This document shows, piece by piece, positions 1 through 9,465 of a stretch of 64,000 nt of DNA. Location of the stretch: the NCBI RefSeq assembly GCF_014651615.1, contig NZ_BMXF01000002.1:1047629-1111628 (forward strand). Reading direction: 5' to 3'. The notes under the pieces are model-generated. The model worked only from the letters and a program-made list of their open reading frames with translations, did no database searches and was not told the origin of the DNA. The position numbers were made by a program, and so were the translations under genes. How positions within the stretch are numbered: the first letter of the stretch is position 1; each line of letters opens with the position of its first letter. Source of the DNA: Persicitalea jodogahamensis (lineage in GTDB: Bacteria; Bacteroidota; Bacteroidia; Cytophagales; Spirosomataceae).

Positions 1-109
1 GTTCAACCCGGAGTTGGGCTCACGGGGCAATGCCCTGCAGATCGGGCAGGACAACCTGAGGTACCCTAACAAAAGAGACTTTATCGTCGGTATAAAAATC
101 GGCCTTTAA
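1..109 (+). CDS. SusC-family TonB-dependent receptor, C-terminal end only
   Basis: Thirty-five codons in frame 2 run from the window edge to a TAA at 107-109. The translation ends in FIVGIKIGL, an alternating hydrophobic strand with an aromatic residue near the end, typical of the last beta strand of a TonB-dependent outer-membrane receptor. The next gene starts 5 bases later and encodes a SusD lipoprotein, so this is almost certainly the SusC partner that transports the oligosaccharide captured by SusD. Everything upstream, including plug and signalling domains, lies outside the window, so substrate and regulator type cannot be judged. Confidence 0.8.
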   Translation, partial: FNPELGSRGNALQIGQDNLRYPNKRDFIVGIKIGL

Positions 110-114
110 TTTTT

Positions 115-1605
115 ATGAAACAGATACCGAAGCTCATGAAGCCCGCTAAATACATACTTGCCACTTTTCTAAGCCTTTCCCTTCTGGGGCTGGTCAGTTC
201 CTGCGATAGTGTCCTGGACGAACAGCCTTACAGCCAGCTCTCCGATGCGCAGTTCTGGAAAACCAATGCGGATGCAGAAAGCGGCGTGTCGGCCATTTAC
301 GACGCCATGCAGAAGACCTACAATTCCAAGTACTATGCCTGGGGTGAGTTTCGGGCCGATAATTTTGTGGCCTCCGCCACTCCCTCGGCCGATGGGCTGG
401 AACTGCTGACCAACAGCCTTTCGGCGGCAAATTCCGGGACGTTGCGCTGGAATAATTTCTACCTCATTATCGCCCGGGCCAATATCGCCATCGAAAAAAT
501 ACCTCAGATTCCGGGCTACAATAAGCAACTGCTGGCCGAAGCGCACGCCATTCGCGCCTATGCTTACTTTCATGCGATACGGGTTTGGGGCGACGTGCCT
601 TTGTTTACCGAGGCCATCACGGGTCTGGATCAGGAAATCCTGAAGCCCAAAACCAAAGCCTCCGAGATTCTGAACAACGTAATTCTGCCGGATATCGAGA
701 AAGCGGAACAACTGATGGTTCAGACCGTCAATCCCTTTCGCTTTTCAAAAGCCAGTCTGTATGCGTTTCAGGGAGAAGTATTCATGTACCTGAAAGACTT
801 CACAAAAGCCAAGGCAGCCCTGACCCGGCTGGTGGGCCTGAATGCGTTCAGCCTCGCCACCACCCGCGATGTCTGGGCCAAAATGTTCCTCAACGATCCC
901 GGGCAGGGCGGCAAATTTATGACAGGCCCCGAACTTATTTTTTCTATAAAGTACAGCGTCACAGAGGACTCCGACCGATCGGGGATTTACAGCGTGTTTT
1001 TTGCCGGACTGCCTACCTATTATATTTCCCCCGCCCTGGAAACCAGATGGCTCGCCGAATTTCCGGTGGACTCGCTCGGCTGGGTCACCAGGTACCCCAC
1101 CTTCGTGCCAAAAACAAAGGGACCCGATGGCAAGCCCATCTACGGCGACTGGCGGTACTTGGAAAGCCGGGAAGCCGGCCGGGAAATCGGTTTGGCGCGA
1201 TTGGCCAAATACACCAAGACCAATATCTCGCCTTCGTTTGACGACAGCAATATTCACGTGTTCCGCTATGCCAATTCTCTGCTCCTGCTGGGGGAAGCTG
1301 AGAACCAACTGGGGAATTCTGCGAAAGCCATCGAGTATGTCAACCAGGTTCGGACTGCCCGGCAACTACCACTCGCAAAAGCGACGGACTACACTACCAA
1401 AGCGGCCGTTGAAAACCTGATCCTGAACGAGCGGCAACTGGAATTGATCGGGGAGGGAGTACGCTGGTGGGACTTGCGCCGCACCGGAAAAGCCGTAGAG
1501 GTGATGGGGCCGATCAATGGCCAGACGGAGGCAAAGCTGCTCTTCCCGATTTTTGACAAACATCTGATCGACAACCCCCTGCTCACCCAAACCACAGGCT
1601 ACTGA
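115..1605 (+). CDS. SusD/RagB-family nutrient-binding outer-membrane lipoprotein
   Basis: The 496-residue product has a signal peptide ending in lipobox VSSC (lipidated Cys30) followed by the SusD-type mature start DSVLDEQPYSQLSDAQFW. The central part carries the helical TPR-like pattern (HAIRAYAYFHAIRVWGDVP), and the C-terminal third has the RagB/SusD signature NERQLELIGEGVRWWDLRR, ending in a short aromatic tail. SusD proteins sit on the cell surface as a lid on SusC and bind glycans. The start lies 5 bases after the SusC stop, indicating an operon with the FAS1 lipoprotein and lyase downstream. A second in-frame ATG (136) would shorten the signal peptide; the first is preferred because of the tight spacing. 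Confidence 0.95.
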   Translation: MKQIPKLMKPAKYILATFLSLSLLGLVSSCDSVLDEQPYSQLSDAQFWKTNADAESGVSAIYDAMQKTYNSKYYAWGEFRADNFVASATPSADGLELLTNSLSAANSGTLRWNNFYLIIARANIAIEKIPQIPGYNKQLLAEAHAIRAYAYFHAIRVWGDVPLFTEAITGLDQEILKPKTKASEILNNVILPDIEKAEQLMVQTVNPFRFSKASLYAFQGEVFMYLKDFTKAKAALTRLVGLNAFSLATTRDVWAKMFLNDPGQGGKFMTGPELIFSIKYSVTEDSDRSGIYSVFFAGLPTYYISPALETRWLAEFPVDSLGWVTRYPTFVPKTKGPDGKPIYGDWRYLESREAGREIGLARLAKYTKTNISPSFDDSNIHVFRYANSLLLLGEAENQLGNSAKAIEYVNQVRTARQLPLAKATDYTTKAAVENLILNERQLELIGEGVRWWDLRRTGKAVEVMGPINGQTEAKLLFPIFDKHLIDNPLLTQTTGY

Positions 1606-1633
1606 TTCGTGTAAATAATAAAATTGGAAAATC

Positions 1634-2287
1634 ATGAAAGTAAAAAGCTTACTAAAAATTCTAACCTGCTCTGGGTTAGTACTTCTGATGACAGGCTGCG
1701 ACCTGGAAGTTCAGAAACCGTATGATTTTCAGCCCGAGGTTTTTCCGTTGGCTACGTTCGAAAATCAAACGGTCTGGGATTGGCTGCAGACCCAGAAAAG
1801 CCCCGGAGGACTGGCCGCGGTCGATCAGTACAAGTTTGACTTCCTGATCGAAGCCATCGAGCTTACCGGCTTGAAAGAAGAGTTCAACCGAAAAGGGGAC
1901 AAACGAACTTTTTTGCTCCTGAACAACAATGCGTTCGATGACGCCAACGAAATCCTTCAGACACTTACCGGCTCTACCAAGAAAACCTTGAAAGATGCCG
2001 ATGTTGGGCGGTTGAAGAACGTACTGCTGTACCATATTGTCGAGGAGTACATCTTGCAAATACCAACCCTGGAAGTCATCAATCAGGAGTACATGTTCCA
2101 GACTTTGATTTCCGGAGAGGACGGAAAAATAGTGCTACAGCGGAATGACCGGTACTCCATTTCGGTAAATAACACGACCAGCCTGAGCACTACAGTCCGC
2201 AGCGCCAACGTGAGGTCGCACAATTTCCGGTTCAATAATGGCATAGGACACATCCTGAACGACTATGTGAGAAACAGACCCTTTTGA
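1634..2287 (+). CDS. Fasciclin (FAS1) domain lipoprotein
   Basis: A 217-residue lipoprotein: the signal peptide ends in lipobox MTGC (Cys22). Residues about 65-215 match one FAS1 domain: FDFLIEAIELTGLKEEFN, then the strand TFLLLNNNAFDDA (the FAS1 'tffaPtdeAf' motif) and LKNVLLYHIVEEYI (the H2 motif), ending with the characteristic NGIGHILNDYV strand. FAS1 domains are adhesion or ligand-binding modules and are seen in Bacteroidota SusCD operons as extra surface lipoproteins. It lies 28 bases after susD and 11 bases before the lyase, so it is probably co-transcribed and may help hold the polysaccharide. Its ligand is unknown. Confidence 0.8.
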   Translation: MKVKSLLKILTCSGLVLLMTGCDLEVQKPYDFQPEVFPLATFENQTVWDWLQTQKSPGGLAAVDQYKFDFLIEAIELTGLKEEFNRKGDKRTFLLLNNNAFDDANEILQTLTGSTKKTLKDADVGRLKNVLLYHIVEEYILQIPTLEVINQEYMFQTLISGEDGKIVLQRNDRYSISVNNTTSLSTTVRSANVRSHNFRFNNGIGHILNDYVRNRPF

Positions 2288-2298
2288 GTTTCCTGGGT

Positions 2299-4869
2299 AT
2301 GAAATATGTATTCTCCATAGTGCTCGTCGTGTCTTTTGTGGGGGCGGGGACGTTCAATTCTTCCGTAGCCCAGGGAGTTCAGCGGCCCATGATCTGGGTA
2401 AAGGCGTCTGACAGGAAAGCAATTCTGGATAAAATAGAAAGCCAAGCATGGGCTGCTGATTACTACCAAGCTTTCAAAAAACGGGTAGAAAGCGATCTGC
2501 TTCTCCATCAACAAGACGCCGGGAAGTACCTCGACAAGATGCCGCTGGACTGGACCCGGACAACGGGCACAATTCCACCAATACTACCAATCACCGGATT
2601 CAACGGTGAGGTGGCAACGGGTCGCCTGAATGTACTTCATTATATGATGACGGGCGTCGATTGTGCGGTTTTGTATTTCCTCACCGACGACGAAGCGTAC
2701 GCCCAACTCAGCCTGGATGTACTCCATACCCTTATCGAGGGGCTGGTCCAGATAAAGCCCAATCCCAATGGGCACAACGGCGGCGGCTACCTCTACCCGG
2801 AGGATCATTTGCGGGAAGCACGCGAAATCGGAGCTGCCGTTCCCATCATTTATGACTTTGTGTACCCTTTCATCCAGAAAGGAGGGATGCCCTACGATAT
2901 CGCTCAGAAAAAAAAGGTAGCTTTCTCGCACCCCCACGCTGACAACGTCTTCAAAACGTATATCCAACTGGCCTTGGAACAGGGGGGGACAAATAACAAT
3001 TGGCCCGTACTGGAATCGTCGAGTCTGGTGGGAAACACCCTTGCGCTCAGCGATGACCATGAACGCGATAGTTTCCTGGAATACTACCTCACCAAAAATA
3101 CGCCTCATCAGGATGCATTGGAAAAAGTGGCCGGCCACTACCTCGATTATCGGGGCTTCTGGCCCGAAAGCCTGGGGTATTCCGGTGCGGTCGCCTCGCT
3201 TTCTACCTACCTGATGACCTTGCTGACCAAGAACGACCCTACCCTCAACCTGGGCAACAAGTACCCCCAAATCCCTTTCGCGCTTACCACACCCTATTAT
3301 CTGACGTATCCAAACGGTGATGAAACCGTGCTTTTCGGCGACGGCCACCGCCATTTCGAGTCGGATTACGATTCATTCGAGACAGCTTACCATTTGGGTC
3401 AGCTCAGCCAAAACCAAAAGATGATGACTGAGTTTGGCAATCTGCTCAATAGTGCGATTCACCACAAAACATACGACAGAGGTCGGCTTGGGAAAAGAAA
3501 CTATGGAGCCGAAGTGTACCGGGAACCGCTGCATTTGCTGTGGCACGCACCGGTTATCGCGGGCCAAGTGAAAAACTACCCTTTGCCCGTTACGGACGAA
3601 CTACCCTTTGCGGGTATCACATTGCAGAGGAATTTGTCTCCGACGGGCCGTTCAGAGGATGCTTTGATGGGGTTTGTGGGCGGTGGAGCCCACGTGCACG
3701 GTCATGGCTCGGGCATGACTATGGAACTATACGGCCAAGGCTACGTGCTGGGCCCCAAAGCGGGCCGTGGTACTTACACCACGGATTTGCACGAGAATTA
3801 CTATCGCCTGTTTGCCAGCCACAATACCGTCGTTGTCAATGGAGCCTCCGAAACCGACGGGGGCTGGGTCAACCTCGGCATAAACCGGGTCGAGCGGATA
3901 GCCGCTGAGCCAGAGGTCAGGAAAAAGCCGGTATCAGAAAACTATTCTTTCAGCACCAGCCAATTCAGGGATGATAAAGGAGAGAAAGCCGAAGCTGCGC
4001 AGGAACGCACCCTGGGAATTGTCAGAACTTCTCCCACTACGGGCTATTACGTGGATATTTTCAGGTCAAAATCAGACCTCCCCGATGAGTACCACGACTA
4101 CATCTACCGAAATCTGGCCGACAAGCTTATCCTGGAACACAGCGGCAGGACAGTTGACTTCCAAAAAGACTCGGTGCGGTTTAGGGCCCCGGCGGCAAAA
4201 GAGTGGGTACGGAATCGGACGTTCAGGCATCCGGGGTGGCACTTTTTCAAGCAGGTGGAAACGGCCCGCCTGCGGGATGGCGGGGAGGTTACGGCATTGT
4301 TTTCGGCTAATCGACTGGGTGAAAAGCCAGTAAAAATGAAGTTGTTCATCAATAACCCCAAAGATCGGGAGTACACCAGAGCTGTATCACCGCTGTCCAG
4401 GGAAGTCGCGAAACCTTATGGGGAGCGGGATAACCCTACGCTGGTAATACGGCAGAAGGGAGGAGCATGGCAGCAACCGTTTGCGGTAGTGTATGAACCT
4501 TACTCTGCTGACAAGGGGAGTGTAGAGTCGGTGGAGAGTATCAGGCAAAACAACGTTTTGAAAGCTTTGAAAATAACCTCAAATGTCTCGGGGAACACGG
4601 TTGTTCAATACGTTATAGTGGCAGATAAACCTGACGCTTCCTTCGAGGACGAGCCTTCGGGCATCAGCTTCACGGGCAGGTATGGTGTAGTTACCCTTAC
4701 GGGTGATCATGAATTACAATCCGTTTATGTGGGGGAGGGATCCGGGTTTCGCTTTAAAAAAGCCCGTATTCAATCGGACAACCAAAAAGCTTTTTCGGCT
4801 TTTGTAGATTTTACCGGCATAAGCCCCAAAGTATCCGGTCCTGAAAACTTGCTGGTGACTTCTCCCTGA
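2299..4869 (+). CDS. Heparinase II/III-family polysaccharide lyase, secreted
   Basis: The 856-residue product begins with a signal peptide (MKYVFSIVLVVSFVGAG...SVAQ). The start is placed at ATG 2299 because the upstream TTG at 2284 overlaps the previous stop and would precede the signal peptide unnaturally. The N-terminal half is an alpha/alpha toroid with a likely active-site Asn in NNWPVLESSS (N234) and Tyr in FWPESLGYS (Y294). The C-terminal half is a beta-sandwich with HVHGHGSG (H465-H469) and ASHNTVVVNG (H508, N509), the hallmark of the heparinase II/III group. Such lyases cleave uronic-acid polymers by beta-elimination. The exact PL family and substrate (glycosaminoglycan, alginate or other polyuronate) cannot be told by eye. 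It is the last gene of the SusCD operon. Confidence 0.85.
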   Translation: MKYVFSIVLVVSFVGAGTFNSSVAQGVQRPMIWVKASDRKAILDKIESQAWAADYYQAFKKRVESDLLLHQQDAGKYLDKMPLDWTRTTGTIPPILPITGFNGEVATGRLNVLHYMMTGVDCAVLYFLTDDEAYAQLSLDVLHTLIEGLVQIKPNPNGHNGGGYLYPEDHLREAREIGAAVPIIYDFVYPFIQKGGMPYDIAQKKKVAFSHPHADNVFKTYIQLALEQGGTNNNWPVLESSSLVGNTLALSDDHERDSFLEYYLTKNTPHQDALEKVAGHYLDYRGFWPESLGYSGAVASLSTYLMTLLTKNDPTLNLGNKYPQIPFALTTPYYLTYPNGDETVLFGDGHRHFESDYDSFETAYHLGQLSQNQKMMTEFGNLLNSAIHHKTYDRGRLGKRNYGAEVYREPLHLLWHAPVIAGQVKNYPLPVTDELPFAGITLQRNLSPTGRSEDALMGFVGGGAHVHGHGSGMTMELYGQGYVLGPKAGRGTYTTDLHENYYRLFASHNTVVVNGASETDGGWVNLGINRVERIAAEPEVRKKPVSENYSFSTSQFRDDKGEKAEAAQERTLGIVRTSPTTGYYVDIFRSKSDLPDEYHDYIYRNLADKLILEHSGRTVDFQKDSVRFRAPAAKEWVRNRTFRHPGWHFFKQVETARLRDGGEVTALFSANRLGEKPVKMKLFINNPKDREYTRAVSPLSREVAKPYGERDNPTLVIRQKGGAWQQPFAVVYEPYSADKGSVESVESIRQNNVLKALKITSNVSGNTVVQYVIVADKPDASFEDEPSGISFTGRYGVVTLTGDHELQSVYVGEGSGFRFKKARIQSDNQKAFSAFVDFTGISPKVSGPENLLVTSP

Positions 4870-4875
4870 TTAAAT

Positions 4876-4904
4876 GGCGTCTGCGGTCGAAACGCGCAGA
4901 CGCC
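4876..4904. terminator. Hairpin between convergent genes
   Basis: A perfect 10-bp stem (GGCGTCTGCG / CGCAGACGCC) with a 9-base loop lies 7 bases after the lyase stop, in the 137-base space before the convergent gene ending at 5007. No U-run follows on either strand, so it is a weak or factor-assisted terminator, or an mRNA 3'-end stabiliser. Confidence 0.55.
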
Positions 4905-5006
4905 TGCCAGCGTAATTTCCCGAGTGTGTTTTAGCGTTTGGAAGACATCATGGCCTTCTTCTAGTGCTGTGCGATCGCTTTCTCAAAGCTCTTTTTCATA
5001 TGCTTT

Positions 5007-7472
5007 TCACTCATATTTCAGCCAGGCGGTCGCCGTACAATCCTCACTCGCCGCAAACCGAATCCACCGCGCTTCGAATTCTTTTGGAAATGAGTACGAA
5101 AAGGTTTCACCGGGCTTTACCGTCACTTCTTTGTACGTCATCCATGGCCCGTGACCGATGGGATTGACCTGGATCTGAAAGGTAACTGGCTGCGAAGATT
5201 TGTGTGTCAACTGCAGACTTTTTTGATCATAAAAACCAATCAGATAAGGGTCGGAAGGGATGTCGGCTTTTGCCTGGGAATCGTTCCAGGGTCCACCATG
5301 CCCGACGGGTTTGCCGAGTTTCCAGAGGTCGTCGATTGCCCCGACCCATACTTTGGCTTGTCCATCTGCCGAGGTGACGATGTGTTGGCCTGCATTGGTA
5401 TTTTTATTCAAACCAGTCATCACCAGAAGCCCCCGGTAGGAAGCGTAGTCGTGGATACTCAGCGAGTGTGAAGCAACGGGCCGGATTTTAGCAAACCCGT
5501 CGGCGTTCTCGGCAGGTAGTTCGTAGAAAGTACCGTGGGCGTTTAGTAAGTCGCGCTCGGTGGCCACCTCGCGGGCGATTCGCAGATTACCCGCGTTGAT
5601 TTCTTTGGTGAATTTGTCATCACCAAGCGGCAGCCGCCAGCGACGACCGCTGTCATCCACAATCAATACGGAAGAGGCTTCCACATGGACTACATCTTTG
5701 GGAATAGCGAATTTTTCACGGATAAACTTCGCCGTTCCGGGGTCGTCTTTCTTGACCAGGTTCAGTTGGCTGTCCAGTTCGTAGTAGCCGCTTTCGATGT
5801 ACTTGCCGTTTGAAAATGCCCCTGCCAGCAACCCGAGGGCGCGGCGGTCATCACCCAGGCCATACATGTGTCCGCCCAAGTACCCGGAAGTGCCGACGCC
5901 GGTCAAACCAGTAAACATCTTATCCTGATTTTTGACAAAACGGGATGCATCGTGGTAGTTGAAGTTAACAGTGGCTTTGGTCGCGCTATTGCTTTTTACG
6001 CGCACCCATTCGCCTTGATCATTGCCTTCAAAAACAACTGCCTGCGACTGACCTGGCTCTACTTTTACCGAACGCAGCGATTGCCAATCGCCGTTTCCTG
6101 ACTTATCCACCTCAAATGCGAAGGTCGCCGATTGGGTGCCTTCGTTTTTCACCCAGGCCATGCGGTTGTCCCAACCAGCAAACAGGAAGGGGTCGGAAGG
6201 GGTGTTGGCTTCCACATTTTCAGATAGCCACACTGCCCCCTGTGCGGTACTGGGGCCCAACTCGTCGGGTTGGCTCAGGGAGGTAAACCACAGGTTGGAA
6301 TTCGACTGACCCGGTCCACCGATATCACCCTTGATTTTTCGGGTGTTCAAAAACTCCTTTTGCGCCGAATCGTCGCAGCCGAACACCAGACGGTCGTTCC
6401 AGCGGGCATAGTCGCCAATAACTTTCAGATACGCCGAGCGGGGGCGGATACCCGCCGTGTTTTTTCCGGTAAAAGTTTGGGGGAATTTCCAGAACATTCC
6501 GTGCATGGTCATCAGGTAATCGGGCTTGCCCTCGGTACCCACATCACGGATGCGGGGCCATTCCGTGTTCCAGCCGTGGGCGCCGTCGTAACTATGGCTG
6601 GCTTTGGGCAGGCGAAAGAAACTCCATCCCTGTTCAGCATCGCGCACTCCCAGAAGTACCGACTTGTGATCCCAGCCCGTGGCCCAGATCGGGTCGGTAG
6701 CGGGATTGGCATTGCCGTAGATACCCCCCGGACCAGTCACTTCTACAAACTGATTACGGCGGACAACCTTCCATTCCTTGCCGTCCCACTCTGCCAAAGC
6801 CCCTGACTCAATGTCGAACTGCTTTAAAGCCTTCTGCGATGCTTCACCGTTGTTGGAGTACACGGCCACACCTTGCCCGGAATAGTACCCCTTTCCGTGG
6901 GCTCCGGGCAGGAGGGGGCCAAATTGCGCCATGTCGTTTTCTCTCCGCAACACGTTGCCGTCTGTATAAAGTAGCTTCGTTTTCAGGGTTTTGACATCCA
7001 CTTCGTAAAAACCCTCCTCCATCGTGGCCAGCAGAATTTTGTTTGCCGGGTCGGTCAGGTGACGGGCCAGCCCGGTATAACGTCCCGGTGCCTCTTTGTA
7101 CGAAACCGTCCTGACGTTGCGGTCTTTGTCGATGGCGTGCGGGCCGATAAAAAGCTGATTGCTCTCGCGGTGAATCATCCGGTCAGCGGGAGTACCGCCC
7201 GTACTTTCGGGGCGGATAATTTGTTTCAGATCATCCGTGATCTCGTACAGCTTGTCCGAAGACCCGTATGGAAAATGCGGGCCGTAGGTAACTACCCACA
7301 GGCTTCCTGCCCAGGGTACCACGGCTCCGGTGCCACATTCGCCTTCGTTGTTGTAGTAGGCCAGGTGCGGGTAAATGCCGCTAATTGAGGTCTTGTCCGA
7401 TACAAGTTCATTCTTGGATGTACGGCAAGCTGTGAAAAAAATAAGGAATAAAAGCAATGCACACTTTTGCAT
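5007..7472 (-). CDS. Large lipoprotein of unknown function with internal duplication
   Basis: An 821-residue lipoprotein (lipobox FTAC, Cys16) that I do not recognise as a named family. The sequence is rich in beta strands with Trp/Gly motifs of the propeller kind (GSLWVVTYGPHFPYGSSDKLYEI). It contains two similar lobes. Residues about 425-507 (PSDPFLFAGWDNR... ending VNFNY) align with 739-820 (PSDPYLIGFYDQK... ending AWLKY). Further N-terminal pairs also match: HGMFWKFP (324) with HGTFYELP (646), each followed by IRP and DYA, and SVLLGVRD with SVLIVDDSG. The 80-residue units look like beta-sandwich domains. It lies 293 bases after the susD of block B on the same strand, next to a polysaccharide lyase operon on the other strand, so a surface glycan-binding or glycan-processing role is inferred. 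Confidence 0.6.
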   Translation of the reverse strand: MQKCALLLFLIFFTACRTSKNELVSDKTSISGIYPHLAYYNNEGECGTGAVVPWAGSLWVVTYGPHFPYGSSDKLYEITDDLKQIIRPESTGGTPADRMIHRESNQLFIGPHAIDKDRNVRTVSYKEAPGRYTGLARHLTDPANKILLATMEEGFYEVDVKTLKTKLLYTDGNVLRRENDMAQFGPLLPGAHGKGYYSGQGVAVYSNNGEASQKALKQFDIESGALAEWDGKEWKVVRRNQFVEVTGPGGIYGNANPATDPIWATGWDHKSVLLGVRDAEQGWSFFRLPKASHSYDGAHGWNTEWPRIRDVGTEGKPDYLMTMHGMFWKFPQTFTGKNTAGIRPRSAYLKVIGDYARWNDRLVFGCDDSAQKEFLNTRKIKGDIGGPGQSNSNLWFTSLSQPDELGPSTAQGAVWLSENVEANTPSDPFLFAGWDNRMAWVKNEGTQSATFAFEVDKSGNGDWQSLRSVKVEPGQSQAVVFEGNDQGEWVRVKSNSATKATVNFNYHDASRFVKNQDKMFTGLTGVGTSGYLGGHMYGLGDDRRALGLLAGAFSNGKYIESGYYELDSQLNLVKKDDPGTAKFIREKFAIPKDVVHVEASSVLIVDDSGRRWRLPLGDDKFTKEINAGNLRIAREVATERDLLNAHGTFYELPAENADGFAKIRPVASHSLSIHDYASYRGLLVMTGLNKNTNAGQHIVTSADGQAKVWVGAIDDLWKLGKPVGHGGPWNDSQAKADIPSDPYLIGFYDQKSLQLTHKSSQPVTFQIQVNPIGHGPWMTYKEVTVKPGETFSYSFPKEFEARWIRFAASEDCTATAWLKYE

Positions 7473-7553
7473 AAGAGGCGGATTTAGAAAATAAAGGTTT
7501 TTAGTAAACAGACCACGTCGGGGCGGTCGAACTCTGGTGAATGATCGTCTCGC

Positions 7554-7644
7554 TTTCGCCTGGTCAGGCGAAATGATTTGGCTAACATGCCTGACGCAGT
7601 TACTCTATCCCCGGCCGTCGTCGATAACGGCGACGGCCGGGGAT
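7554..7644 (-). promoter_or_regulatory. Nested inverted repeats in the susD-lipoprotein gap
   Basis: The 293-base gap between susD (7766) and the lipoprotein gene (7472) holds a 14-bp perfect stem at 7607-7620/7631-7644 (starts ATCCCCGGCCGTCG, 10-base loop), a second stem TTTCGCC/GGCGAAA at 7554-7560/7567-7573, and a competing pairing GTCAGGC (7563-7569) with GCCTGAC (7589-7595). Read on the minus strand they form the 3' end of the susD message or the leader of the lipoprotein gene. No U-run follows, so they are not classical terminators. The rest of the gap shows nothing else recognisable. Confidence 0.45.
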
Positions 7645-7765
7645 GGATTCAATTTATAAGACCAACAAATGGTGGATTTGGTCGAAGACACACATTACAC
7701 TAAGATTGGCCTTATTTCCAGCAGCATTTGATTGTTTTTATGCCGTTGTGGGAAGTAGGTTCGGA

Positions 7766-9454
7766 TCAATAGTTAGGATTTTGTGCCAATCCACTCGTAA
7801 GTACTTCGGGCGTGGGAATGGGCCACAAGTACTGGCGAGAGGGATCGAATTTCCGGACCGTGATCTGTTTGATGAGTCCAGCCCGATACATTGGACCAAA
7901 ATCAGAAACACCGTCTTCGTCGACGGGGGGAACCTGGGGGAAAAACCATAGCCCGGGCTTCACTACTTTTTCGCGGAGCTCGTTGGGATCGAGCATACCA
8001 TACACGGGTAGGTTAAGTACCTTTTCGGCCAGTTTCCAGCGGATGATGTCCATGTACCGGATGCCTTCCATGGCAAACTCCATCCGACGTTCAATTCGGA
8101 CAATCTTACGGAGCTCGCTTTGGCTTTGCGTAGTGACAGCCGGATAAGCCGCGGTATTGGAAGGCTTTACTTTGTACGCGCGAGCCCACACCGCATTGAT
8201 GGCATCCAGCACGGATTGATCAATATCGTTTAATTCAATTTTCGCTTCTGCGTACATAAGTACCACATCGGCGTAGCGGATGATGATTTTTTCCTGCTCG
8301 ATCTGCCAGTTATTCTGCCGCCAATCTTCGGCCACGCCTTTTTTCCAGAGCATTCCGTTGAACGAGGCAAACTGGGCGTTGGCGCGAGTGTCGTTATTCA
8401 TTACGAACGCGTTGGTGTTGAGGTTCAATACCCGTAGAGAATCCGGATGTGGCTGGTAAACGAAACCAAGATGAGGCGTACCGAATTCTACAATGGTGGC
8501 CGTGCAACGGGGATCGCGGTTTTCGAAAGGTTGGTGCGGATTGAACAAAGGCGATTCGTCCACAGGCAGCCCATCCGTGCAAAGAAAGGAGCAAAAGAGT
8601 TCCCAGGAAGGGTAGATGGCCCCCCAGCCGCCGCCCAGGCGAGGTACGTAGTTTTGTCGGCCTCCTAAGGTTACGTTGAGGGCTAGGGAGCGAGGTAGGC
8701 TGAAAATCGTTTCGGGCGAATTTTTGGTTTTTGTCAAAAACAGATCTCCGAAATCAGAATGCAGCTGGTATTTACCCAAATCCATACAGGCTTTGGCAGC
8801 TTGAGCGGCCGTGGCCCAGTCGCCCATATGCAGCGCAATGCGGGCCTTCATCGCCAGCGCGGCACCAGCCGTAGCGCGCTTGACCTGGGAAGAACTAGAG
8901 CTGGTGGGTAGTTGGGCCGCGGCAAAATCAAAATCCTCATAGATCTTCTGAAGTACCATTTGCGGGTCGGCTTGCTTCAAGGCCAGCGCCTCCTCTATGT
9001 CCAGTGGCTCGTCGGTATAGACAATGTTGCCGAAGTGCGAAAGTAGCCGGGAATACTGGCATGCTCGCAGGTACCGGGCCTCGGCCCGGTAGCGATCTAT
9101 TTGGGCTTGTGTAAGCGAGCCAGAAGCTCTGTCTACGCTGCTGATGACAAGGTTCACTCTCGAGATTGCCTTGTACGTATTGAGCCACCAGGTGCGGATA
9201 AAACCAGCTTGACCGGTCAGCGTAGCGTTGGTGATCTCTGTTAGGTTGTCCCGGTAGTTCTGGTCATCAGTCCAGGCGTCGTCGTCGGTCATCCAGAAGG
9301 CATCTTTGTAAATACCGTTCAGGGACATCTCGATTTCATCAGCGTTGGAGTTCCAGGTTTCACTGGAACCCTGTGAAAGCGGATTCAGGTCCAGCGAGTC
9401 GCAGGAGCCCAGGGCGAGGAGGAGCGTACAAAATAAAAGTATATTGCTTTTCAT
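7766..9454 (-). CDS. SusD/RagB-family nutrient-binding lipoprotein
   Basis: The 562-residue lipoprotein has its lipobox LGSC at Cys18, followed by DSLDLNPLSQGSSETWNSNADEIEMSL, a typical SusD mature N-terminus. Helical motifs RYRAEARYLRACQYSRLLSHFG and the C-terminal RAGB signature IERRMEFAMEGIRYMDIIRW followed by YLWPIPTPEV and the tail LAQNPNY identify the family. The gene starts 11 bases after its SusC partner on the same strand. With sigma, FecR and SusC it forms an ECF-regulated uptake locus. The substrate is not evident from sequence. Confidence 0.95.
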   Translation of the reverse strand: MKSNILLFCTLLLALGSCDSLDLNPLSQGSSETWNSNADEIEMSLNGIYKDAFWMTDDDAWTDDQNYRDNLTEITNATLTGQAGFIRTWWLNTYKAISRVNLVISSVDRASGSLTQAQIDRYRAEARYLRACQYSRLLSHFGNIVYTDEPLDIEEALALKQADPQMVLQKIYEDFDFAAAQLPTSSSSSQVKRATAGAALAMKARIALHMGDWATAAQAAKACMDLGKYQLHSDFGDLFLTKTKNSPETIFSLPRSLALNVTLGGRQNYVPRLGGGWGAIYPSWELFCSFLCTDGLPVDESPLFNPHQPFENRDPRCTATIVEFGTPHLGFVYQPHPDSLRVLNLNTNAFVMNNDTRANAQFASFNGMLWKKGVAEDWRQNNWQIEQEKIIIRYADVVLMYAEAKIELNDIDQSVLDAINAVWARAYKVKPSNTAAYPAVTTQSQSELRKIVRIERRMEFAMEGIRYMDIIRWKLAEKVLNLPVYGMLDPNELREKVVKPGLWFFPQVPPVDEDGVSDFGPMYRAGLIKQITVRKFDPSRQYLWPIPTPEVLTSGLAQNPNY

Positions 9455-9465
9455 GATTAATCGGA

